The notes beneath the pieces were generated by a model. That model was not told the DNA's origin. It worked only from the letters and a program-made list of their open reading frames with translations, and searched no databases. The translations under genes and the position numbers were made by a program. This document shows, piece by piece, positions 23,290-32,470 of a stretch of DNA of 64,000 nt (positions within the stretch are counted from its first letter, which is position 1; the number at the start of each line of letters is the position of its first letter). The DNA comes from Piscicola geometra (lineage: Eukaryota; Annelida; Clitellata; Hirudinida; Piscicolidae). The stretch spans positions 1,126,201-1,190,200 of the forward strand of contig OX030965.1 in the NCBI GenBank assembly GCA_943735955.1, given 5' to 3'.

Positions 23290-24693
23290 ATTTTATAGCG
23301 CATTTATATTTATAAACCTATGTCAACACATCAAATCGCCTACCCATGTAAAAGGTAATGTATTGGACCTACTAATAATTCCGCAAAACATGACAAACAT
23401 AATATCAAAGATAATTATCCGCTCAACATCATTCTCCGATCATCATATAATTTTTTGTACCATTAGCATTTCCAAACCCAATCCTAACTATAAAACAATA
23501 GAATATAGAAATCTTAAAAAATCAACTGGCTCAATTTCAACAATGAACTCAAAAAATACCCAATACTTCATCATCAAAACCTCTCATCTGAACAATATTT
23601 ACAACACATCAATACCATAGTCGTCGATCTACTCAACGACTTTGCCCCAATACGCAAAAAGACAGTACGACTCAGCGGCACATCCCACCATCATCAAATA
23701 TCTGACGACGCGATCCTGGCAAAAAGAACTCGACGGCTGAAAGAACGCCAGTACTTCAATACAAAGTCGCAGGCTGACAAAGAAGCCTACGACTTGGCCA
23801 AGGCTGATGCTCGACACGCCATAATGGAATCACGAGTAGCTCAGCTATCCAATGAAATAAACTCTTCAACAAATGCCAGATGCATGTGGCGCAACCTCAA
23901 CAACATTCTCCACAACAAGTCATCAGACAATAACAATCTATCTGATGATCAATGCAAAACACTAGCCAACACATTTAATGAATTTTTTATTAACAAAATC
24001 AAAAAAATTCATCAAAACATCACAAATCGTCTTTCCACTATTCAACTTCCACATGCTCATATTCACACTCCACCATCCCTTTCAACATTCTTCACTTCTT
24101 TTGAAAGAGTCACTCCACCAGAGGTCAACAAAATAATGCACGACTCATGCAAAAAATCCTCTCCTATGGATCCTTACCCAAACAAAATTCTCATTCACTG
24201 CAGTGAGGTGCTATCAGAAGCATTCTCTTATTTTACCAATCTCTCCTTCTCTGAAGGTCAATTTCCGGCTTCTTTCAAAACGGCTCAAATCACCCCTCTC
24301 CTCAAAAAATCAAACCTTAATCCACATCTACCATCTAATTACAGGCCAATATCTAACTTCAGTGCCCTATCAAAAATTATAAAACGACTTGCTGTAAAAA
24401 GACTTCAACCTCATCTAAGTGCAAATCCCGATTTTACATCCTATCAATCTGCATATCGAACCAATCATTCCACTGAGACTGCCCTCCTACAAATTCTCGA
24501 CAGCACCTTCACTTTGTGCGACGCAAAGAGCACCACCATCTTGGCCAGCCTCTCTGCTGCATTTGATACCATCACCCACTCAATCCTTATTGACAGACTC
24601 AACCGTGATTTCAGCATTAATGGCACTGCTCTATCCTGGTTAAAATCCTATCTGGGCAATCGCTCTCAATATTTAATCTCATGTTTTTATTAG
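23290..24693 (+). pseudogene. LINE family C: endonuclease end and RT start
   Basis: At 23340-23500 the ORF reads HVKGNVLDLLI and SFSDHHIIFCTI, the C-terminal motifs of an APE-type endonuclease. After a stop-containing linker, a 299-codon ORF (23794-24693) gives AQITPLLKKSNLNPHLPSNY, RPISNFSALSKIIKR, YQSAYRTNHSTETALLQI and LSAAFDTITHSILIDRL. The frame then ends at the inner border of the right inverted arm, before the YADD box. It is 5' and 3' truncated and non-functional. Confidence 0.82.
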
Positions 24694-25905
24694 AGGGTAA
24701 AATCCAATGTTGAAATTTTAAAGTGCGTAAAAAAAAAGAAAAAAAAATCAATATTTTTTTTATTGATTACACCTATTTGTAGTGTTTCCTGTTCGTATTT
24801 AATTTTTGACATTTTTGTCACATTTATTAAACTTTTTTCTTTTTATGTTGCTAAAAAATCGAGAATTATCTATTTTTTATTTTAAACAAATAAATTCCAT
24901 TCATATATATTATATGTTCATTGTGTGGAAAAAAAACAAATTTTTACGAAATTTAACAATTTTATCTCATGTTTTATTAAACGTTAGAATCCCTGTATGG
25001 TACATTCCAATGTTGAAATTTCAAGTGGCGTAAAAAAAACAGAAAAAAACTAAATTCTATTTAAAAAAAATTAATTTCGTTTGTTTATAGTGTTTCCTAT
25101 TCGTAAAAATAAATATATAAAAAAAATTTGAGCTAATTTCCCCGTAGGGTAGATTTAAAGTATGGTTGATTTAAACGCTATTCCTTTTAGCAAGATTAGA
25201 GACCGACGGAAATTCGGTTCGGTTTCGGTATCGGCGCCGAAATTTCTAATTTTCTTAGTTTCGGCAATTTTTCGGTTTCGGCCGAATCTAAATTTACAAT
25301 TTCGGTCATTTTTCGGTTTCGGCTGAAAATAATTTTGTAATTTCGGCTCAATTTCGGTTTCGGCCAAAATGGGTCTCATATTTACCGAAAAACCGAAATT
25401 TTTATTTATTTATGTAGTTTATCTGATATATCTGTATCCTCAATCGAACTATTAAGTTCGGGTTCGATTCTCTATTAGATATCTATAAGATATTTATGGG
25501 TGTCATTAGACTAATTATTCGAATAACATATACAAGCATCTGGAACAACAACCATTGTATTTGAAATTTAAGTTAATGTGGATACGTTCAAGGATGATAT
25601 TTAACAAAACTTTTTTAAAGCAAATTCAATTTAAAAAAATTTTTTTTAAATGTTATTGTCAAAAGTAAGTATCTGTGTCTGTATATTCTCAATCGAACTC
25701 GAACTATTAAGTTTGGGTTCGATTCTCATCTCTATTAGATATCCATTAGATATCACGCTTTATGGGTGACATAAGACTAATTGTTCGAATAACATACACA
25801 AGCATGTGGAATTCTAGATATCCATTCTTTGAAAAACACTGTATATAAGTCAAAAGAACGAGAAGATTTGGCTTCGATTAATTAATTCCAAAATAAATTG
25901 TGAGA

Positions 25906-27936
25906 ATGTCGTTGAATCCTATTTGGAAGTTTTTTACAAATGTCAGTCGGACCAAAGCAAAGCCTGTTGGTAATACATGTTTAAAATTGTCTTCTTTAGA
26001 TAGTACACAGCCTAGGAAGCAGACTGTGGATTGAAAAACCATCTTCAAAAACACCACAAAGAATTGTTCCCCGGGTTTTTGCTAGACGTTGAAGAGAAAA
26101 ATGATCTGGCGACAGTAGAAGAATCTGTTTCACAGCCTGTTCAACCAGTTATCAATTTTCAAAAAGATTGCAGAACCTGGCCAAATGATCATCTCTCTAC
26201 TCAGACAATCGACAAATGCATCATGGATTTGATCATTGTTGATATAAATAAATAAAAAATAAAAGTAATGCGTTTTATAATGCGCCAAGGCACGCAACTG
26301 AGGCGCCACTCACACGACATAAGTCGTGAAACCCCGCATCATATACACTAGGTATATATTAGCTCACGGTTGGTTGAACAGGGATTCGAACTGGCGACCT
26401 TTAGGTTGCAGGTCCAACGACTTTACCATCTAAGCCAACTCGCTCGCCATGCGATATGCTTCCATACTCAATTGTTGAAGGTGAAGCATTCAAAAGGTTG
26501 AATTTTGCTGATCCAACTGCATCAAAAAATTACCGTTTAAAGAGCGAAAAGTATTTTCGAACCAGCTTGATGTCAGCAACGTACAAAAAAGTGAATCAAC
26601 AAGTTAAAAAACTTGTTAAAAAAGCAGAATGGATTAGTTTTCAAACAGATGGGTGGATGAAACGACCAAATCATGCTCTTTACTGCTCATTTTGTGCATG
26701 AAAGTTCAAGAAAGAAAGTTGTTTTGAATGCTATTGTCTTAGAAGAAAACCATACAGGAGCTTATTTGGCATAAAAATTAAAAAAAGGAATTCTGGACTG
26801 GGAGATAGATGATAAAGTTCACCTAGGCATCCGTGACAATGCGCCCAACATGGTGAGCTCAATGCGTATTAACGGAATACGTGACTTTGGTTGTTTTGCA
26901 CCTAACCTACAACTTGTCATGAAAGATGCAATTTTTCTTCAAACTTCAGTGGAGAAAGTTATCAAAAAATCAAAAAAAATAGTTTCTCACTTCAAACACA
27001 GCGAACAAGCTTGTCGTCATCTTGAGGAAATACAAAAATCAGCTGATGTTCCACAACATTCAATGATTCAAGATGTTGAGACGCGTTGGAACAGCTCATG
27101 CTTGATGTTGTCTAGGCTAAATGAGCAACAAAAATATATTAACTTTTATTCCGTTGAATATGGAGACATCGAATCCTAACAAAAAAAGAATGGAAACTTA
27201 TAGACAGAATTGTTGTGTTAAAACCATTTAGTGACGCGACCACAGAGATCAGCTACGATGATGCATCAATATCTATTGTCATTCCGTTGATTTCTATGCT
27301 GAAAAAAAATTAGAAGTCACGTCAGCTGATGTTGGACTGATGCAGATGAAAGCAGCCCTTCGAGATGCCATAGACAAACGGTTGGAGTTTTAAAAAAAAA
27401 TGCCCGAAGTGCTTGCAGCTGCTTTGCTTGATCCTCGCTTCAAATACATGTATTTTGATGATTTAGGAAAAGAGGAAGCCAAAAAAAAAGTTTTAAACTT
27501 TATCAAACCAAACTTTGTTGCAGAAGAGAATTCCATCAACCAGGCTGAACAAATACTGGAAAATAACGTTTCAAACAGTATGGATTCATCATCCTTATGG
27601 GATATTCACGACAGAATTAACCTCACCAACCAAAACAACGATGATGCCGCAAAGAAGACGCATAAACACGAACACCAAATGCAGGCGTATCTTGAAGAGC
27701 CTGGGATCAATAGAACATCCAACATTTTTGCGTATTGGCATTGCAGTCAATATTCATATCTTGAGTCTGCTGCTCGAAAATACTTATCTGCGCCCCCAAC
27801 AAGTGTGGCTAGCGAGCAACTATTTAGTTCTGCAGGGCAAATCTACGCAGATCGTCGCCGCAACCTTCTTAGTGAAAATGTTGAAAAACTGTTATTTCTT
27901 CCTTACAATATTCGATTGTTTGGATTTTATTATTAA
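25906..27936 (+). pseudogene. ZBED-type hAT transposase, frameshifted (family 5)
   Basis: Near the ATG (25906) the sequence reads NPIWKFFTN and then LKNHLQKHHKELF, the remains of a BED zinc finger. A SINE interrupts it at 26246-26452. Next come MLPYSIVEGEAFKRL, WISFQTDGWMKRPNHAL (catalytic-core DGW), IQDVETRWNSSCLML, AALLDPRFKYM, and the dimerisation domain YLSAPPTSVASEQLFSSAGQ followed by RRRNLLSENVEKLLFL. Domain order is complete, but several stops and frameshifts break it. It is closest in style to ZBED1/ZBED4-like transposases. Confidence 0.9.
26246..26452 (-). mobile_element. SINE family 1 (tRNA-derived), copy in hAT5
   Basis: Read on the minus strand it starts with a tRNA-like head: box A TTGGCTTAGATGGTAAAG, box B AGTTCGAATCCC. 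The body has the palindrome ACGACTTATGTCGT and an end near GCGCATTATAA. A short direct repeat GATAT flanks it (26241-26245, 26453-26457). Removing it restores the transposase reading VDMLPYSIVEGEAF, which shows the insertion point directly. Confidence 0.85.
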
Positions 27937-28583
27937 ACAGAAATTGTCCTCGTTCAATACTATTTTTTTATTTTTAATAAACAATTACTTACGTAGACCA
28001 TTTTGTGGTTGAAAAACTTATATTTTTTTACTTAAAATATACGCTTGTTTGGATTTACTTATTAAACTGGCATTGTCATCGTTAAATACTATTTTTTCAT
28101 TTTTAATAAGTTGGGAAATATTTCGGTTTCGGCTTCGGTTTTGGCCGAAAATCTCATTTTAATTTCGGTTTCGGCCGAAATAAAAATATCTGTTTTGGTC
28201 GGTCTCTATCTCTGTCAGATGAAAATTTTGAGATGGAATATAACTTATTGTTTATGTTTATTGTATAAACATTTATTGTGTTTCTTTTTTTTCCAATTTA
28301 AAATTGAAATTAATATATTTTTCACATAAATTTTGGTAAAAAGTTCCTAATATAATAGTAATAATGTATTTCATTTAAGCCTTTTCAATCTCTATTTGTC
28401 TTCATCTTTGCAATAGAATTGAAAAAAATTAATGTTTAAGTTTATAGGTAACTTAAATTAATTAAACAATTAACGTTTGTGGTAACGAATCCACGGTTAA
28501 CGAAGCTAAATTTGTAATTAAGCGTTTCCATGTTGCTGATGTTCGCTTACAAATCTGCTGATGAAGACTGCTTCGATCTGCAG

Positions 28584-28664
28584 TGACCCGGAGGCAGGCG
28601 TTCCGAGCACCACGATCAGGGAGATCTCACTCCTCAAGGAAATCTCCAACCCGTATGTCGTCAG
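28584..28664 (+). CDS. Orphan exon of a cyclin-dependent kinase
   Basis: This 81-nt exon lies between CTGCAG (acceptor) and GTGCGT (donor). It reads DPEAGVPSTTIREISLLKEI, then SNPYVVR. This is the CDK1/2/3-type alpha-C helix (PSTAIRE in most; PSTTIRE here), with the conserved Glu that pairs with the ATP-site lysine. No preceding glycine-loop exon or following HRDLKP exon was found within the window. It lies inside the composite hAT, so it may be a transported fragment, or one exon of a gene much larger than this window. Confidence 0.85.
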
Positions 28665-28666
28665 GT

Positions 28667-28689
28667 GCGTGTGTGTGTGTTTTTGTGTT

Positions 28690-28776
<87 letters not shown>

Positions 28777-29575
28777 TTGTTTGTGTTGTGGTTGTTTGTG
28801 TTGTGGTTGTTTGTGTTGTGGTTGTTTGTGTTGTGGTTGTTTGTGTTGTGGTTGTTTGTGTTGTGGTTGTTTATGTGTTGTGGTTTGTGTTGTGGTTATT
28901 TGTGTTGTGGTTATTTGTGTTGTGGTTGTTTGTGTCGTGGTTGTTTGTGTTGTGGTGTGTGTGGTTGTTTGTGATGTGGTTGTTTGTGTTGTGGTTGTTT
29001 GTGTTGTGGTTGTTTGTGATGTGGTTGTTTGTGTTGTGGTTGTTTGTGTTGTGGTTGTTTGTGTTGTGGTTGTTTGTGTTGTGGTGTGTGTGGTTCTTTG
29101 TGTTGTGGTTGTTTGTGTGTTGTGATTGTTTGTGATGTGGTTGTTTGTGTTGTGGTTGTTTGTGTTGTGGTGTGTGTGGTTGTTTGTGTTGTGGTTGTTT
29201 GTGTTGTGGTTGTTTGTGTGTTGTGGTTGTTTGTGTTATGGTGTGTGTGGTTGTTTGTGTAGTGGTTGTTTGTGTTGTGGTTGTTTGTGTTGTGGTTGTT
29301 TGTGTTGTGGTGTGTGTGGTAGTTTGTGTTGTGGTTGTTTGTGATGTGGTTGTTTGTGTTGTGGTTGTTTTTATTGTGGTTGTTTGTGATGTGGTTGTTT
29401 GTGTTGTGGTTGTTTGTGTTGTGGTGTGTGTGGTTGTTTGTGTTATGGTGAGTGTGGTTGTTTGTGTTGTGGTATGTGTGGTTGTTTGTGTTGTGGTGTG
29501 TGTGGTTGTTTGTGTTGTGGTGTGTGTGGTTGTTTGTGTTGTGGTGTGTGTGGTTGTTTGTGTTGTGGTATGTAG
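28667..29575 (+). repeat. (GT)n microsatellite followed by 15-bp minisatellite
   Basis: It starts two bases past the CDK exon donor. A (TG)n tract of about 100 bp is followed by about 50 units of the 15-bp motif TTGTGGTTGTTTGTG with variants (GTGTGTGG, GATGTGG). Long chance ORFs rich in Cys/Val/Leu on one strand and Thr/Asn/His on the other arise from it and are not genes. Confidence 0.95.
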
Positions 29576-29584
29576 CAAAGTAAA

Positions 29585-30171
29585 GAAAATTAGAAGAATC
29601 TGTTTCACAGCCTGTTTCAGTTCAACCAGTTATCAATTTTCAAAAAGATCGCAGAACCTGGCCAGATGATTATTGCAGTCAATATTCATGTATTGAGCCT
29701 GCAAATCTACGCAGATCGTCGCAGCAACCTTCTTAGTGAAAATGTTGAAACACTTGTATTTCTGGTTTACAAAATTCGTTTGTTTGGATTTAATTATTAA
29801 ACAGAAATTGTCATCGTTCAATACTATTTATTAATATTTATAAACAATTACTTACGTAGACCATTTTTGTTGTTGAAAAACTTTTATTTTTTGGCTTAAA
29901 ATATACGCTTGTTTGGATTTACTTATTAAACTGGCATTGTCATCGTTAAATACTATTTTTTCGTTTTTAATAAAAGTTTACAAAATCTTGAACAATTATC
30001 GGCTTCGGTTTCGGCCGAAAATCTGATTACAATTTCGGTTTAATTTCGGTTTCGGCCGAAAATTGATTTTCAATTTCGGCTTAATTTCGGTTTCAACCAA
30101 AAATGGGATTTAAATTTCGGCCTAATTTCGGTTTCGGCCGAAATAAAAATATCTGTTTCGGTCGGTCTCTA
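29585..30171 (+). mobile_element. hAT family 5 copy B, left-truncated
   Basis: It starts at TTAGAAGAATCTGTTTCAC, in the middle of the transposase,  with a large internal deletion, and keeps the last coding bases (ATCTACGCAGATCGTCG) and the 3' end to GGTCGGTCTCTA. It has no left terminus of its own and shares the right TSD of the composite. Confidence 0.85.
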
Positions 30172-30179
30172 AGCAAGAT

Positions 30180-30872
30180 TCAGTGCAGTTGTTGAAACTT
30201 GCAGGATCGCTTGTCATAACTTTTTGATTTTTGCATTTCTTCAATTTTCCAACATCTTTTTGGAAACACTGGTGATAATTAATGTAATGATGATGATGAC
30301 AACATTTTTTAATGTTATTTAAAAAATTTAATAGGTAAACATTTTAGTATAAAGTGATCGACTGCACACCTATTCTCTATTTTAATAAAATACAACAACT
30401 GCATATTCAATAATCAACATTTTATTTCGAAATTATTTATTTTTTAGTAAAAATAAAATTTATTTATGAATGATAAACAAAAATCTCACCGTAATCCAAA
30501 ACCGAGATACACTAATTCAATAAGACGAAGCGTTGAAATACAATTTTGTTGGTTAAAATGAGCATTGTATATTTCAACAATTTCCCAATGGTGTGAAATT
30601 TTCTGTTAGTATGTCGTTAGAAATTTTATAAATACCCTGAAAAACTATTTCAAATTGTTTGAGAGGCTGCCGAGAGATGGCAGACCACATGAAAACAATC
30701 GACGAGCTGAGCAAATTCTATTCGTGAGTCCACGTTTCCTGAAACGAAAGATCATGGTAAATGCTCGTGTAATCCTCTGGCACATTTCCTCCTCCAACGA
30801 ATTGCAAGAAATGATGAAGCAACTCTTACAAACCTTTTCGATGATAAAATAGCTTTAACAAAACAATAAAAC
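30180..30872. other. Unassigned interval with ambiguous exon-like pieces
   Basis: 30180-30640 shows nothing. At 30671-30725 the plus strand reads CREMADHMKTIDELSKFYS before a consensus GTGAGT donor. At 30740-30835 the minus strand reads LLHHFLQFVGGGNVPEDYTS, close to the downstream end of the exon pair at 30873-31346, but the intron needed would be only about 48 bp. The strand and gene cannot be decided. Confidence 0.3.
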
Positions 30873-31346
30873 CTTGTCGATGGGAGTTGGAGTGACCAGG
30901 AGACGAGCAGTTTCGATGAAGCTAGAGTTGGGCTGTGTGGCAAAAATGGTGGTGTTGCTAATCAAGTCCTAAAACTTCTAACATAGAGTGAAAGCCAATG
31001 AGAAATCGTTATTATGGTATAGTCCGTTTAAATATAATCATTCAGTCGAATTTAAGACGGTCTGGATCAAGTATGAGCTGTCGAAGGTCTGTATGGAGTC
31101 CGTTATGACCACTTTTCTGGACAAAACTTCCAAATGGAGTCTCAGAAAATGCCGTATATATGTTCGTAATGGTATGATGGGAACGACAGAGGCATACACT
31201 CACCAGCTGGATGATCTTCTTGAAGTTCATCAGGTTCTGGTGGTAGTCTCTGTAGTTGCGCAGGGCGACGTAGATGACCAGGAAGCACATCACCACCAGC
31301 GACACCACCAAGTAGCTGTAGCCGTAGCCGACATGCAGACTGCGCG
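30873..31346 (-). CDS. Two joined exons with a transmembrane segment, unidentified
   Basis: Exons are 31346-31204 (acceptor ACAG, donor GTGAGT) and 30968-30873 (acceptor TTAG, donor GTTTTA). Both junctions are phase 0, so they join. The first encodes GYGYSYLVVSLVVMCFLVIY, a clear membrane span, then a basic RNYRDYHQNLMNFKKIIQL. The second encodes NTTIFATQPNSSFIETARL and LVTPTPID, with two N-glycosylation sequons. It may be the 3' continuation of the gene ending at 32471 or a different membrane protein. I do not recognise the family. Confidence 0.55.
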
Positions 31347-31486
31347 CTGTTGGTGGCCATGTTGTGGTGGTATGAGTGCAGAAATGTGCATCAAAACTGG
31401 ATTACAAGTATTTCTTTGGAATTTAAGAATCAAGCAAGAAATAGAATGGTTGGCTCATTCAATAGAATTTCGACCAAAATAAATTC

Positions 31487-32111
31487 AATTTTACACCCCC
31501 CCCCCTCAGAAATTTATTAAACTTTTATATACCGTTTAGATACATTGTTTTTCAAAATGAAATAAATAAAAATTTCAATTTTTCAAAATGTCGCCGAGTT
31601 ATTGACCTTCAAATTTCGCTTAAGTCAAAACCCCTTCTCTATTCAACTTGAAATATCTCAGCCTATATTTATCAGAACAAATAATGCAATATAGCAAATA
31701 AAGGCATTTGAATGTTCTATTTAAACATAAATTAATGGTTTAATTATAATATAATATTTTTTAGCGGTCAAAAGTTTGACCTTGAAATTTTCGATGTTGC
31801 CCTATATATTTTGTCAATTTTTTTTTCTCGTAACATTTTTCAAACATTCCTTTAATCATTTAAACAAAATAAAAAAGTCTTATTTTTAAAAATATTTTTG
31901 ATCAGTTTTTTTCTTGAGCACCTAACAAACAATATTTTGTCAAAAGAGCATTTTAGGAGTGCTCATGCATTATTTATTTATTTTCAGACAAAAATTAATG
32001 AATTTAGTAAATCTCGATAAATATTTGAGCTGATTTAATAAAAAAAATAATAATTTAACTAAATCTAACTGATTTAAGCTCCATCCATATCTACGTTACT
32101 ATAGACTATAG
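31487..32111 (+). repeat. Left arm of a 0.6 kb inverted repeat pair
   Basis: It starts with a C-tract and CTCAGAAATTTATTAAAC, and ends at TTACTATAGACTATAG. The complement of most of this sequence occurs at 33310-33885, with the matching G-tract. The sequence looks like an interspersed repeat (AT-rich, no ORF), present twice in opposite directions. Confidence 0.8.
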
Positions 32112-32470
32112 TATATAGAAATACTGTAGTCTATAGCGCATTTATTAAGTAAGTTCTGCCCATTTGTTGGTGGTGCCAACTTTTTGAATAGCATATTCCT
32201 TGAAAAAAAATTCAATTTTTCTCTTTGTTATCTTTTTGATTATTACTATGCATTGTCTATAACTTTCTCTTTTTTTATAAATTGGATCCACTGAAAAAAG
32301 CTCCATGAATTAGACCGATGTTTAGGCGATATTTTACTTTCTAGAATTTCAAAAATTTAAATTGAACCGTGAACGACCACATAGACTTTATAAAATTTAA
32401 TGAGCAATGAGAAAAAAAAATCCCAAAATTGAACTTGAGAAATATAAAAGATTATATAAAATCAAATCTT

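Larger units (their letters stand above)
20903..25183. mobile_element. Long-inverted-repeat element, 4.3 kb, 8-bp TSD
   Basis: The direct repeat CTTTTAGC flanks it (20895-20902 and 25184-25191). The outer ends share GCGTTTAAATCAACCATACT and then AAATCTACCCTACGGG in inverted orientation. The left arm is about 750 bp (to roughly 21650) and the right arm about 500 bp (24680-25183). Each contains one or two units marked by TTGAAATTTCAACATT and TATAATATATATGAATGG. Long inverted repeats with an 8-bp duplication suggest a Mutator-like or foldback element; no transposase was recognised. It carries a minisatellite, a host-like ORF and a LINE fragment. Confidence 0.72.
25197..30171 (+). mobile_element. 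Composite hAT family 5: two copies around host DNA, one TSD
   Basis: The left end is TAGAGACCGAC and the right end is its complement GTCGGTCTCTA. The exact 8-bp duplication AGCAAGAT lies at 25189-25196 and 30172-30179. Inside are a copy with both ends (25197-28208), then 1.4 kb of non-hAT DNA with a CDK exon and a simple repeat, then a left-truncated copy (29585-30171). The inner right end at 28208 is followed by TCTCTGTC, which does not match the left duplication, so the outermost ends behave as one unit. Subterminal TTTCGGTTTCGGCCGAAA repeats mark all ends. Confidence 0.85.

Noticed and set aside
23629..23817. Minus-strand ORF opposite LINE C
   Set aside because: Antisense shadow of the LINE linker region, with no recognisable family.
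26380..26452. Functional tRNA gene
   Set aside because: Boxes A and B are present but it is the head of a SINE with body, flanking repeat and other copies; the tRNA fold is incomplete.
28561..29669. Cys/Val/Leu-rich and Thr/Asn/His-rich ORFs up to 245 codons
   Set aside because: Chance open frames in the GT-rich microsatellite and 15-bp minisatellite; unit length divisible by three keeps them open.
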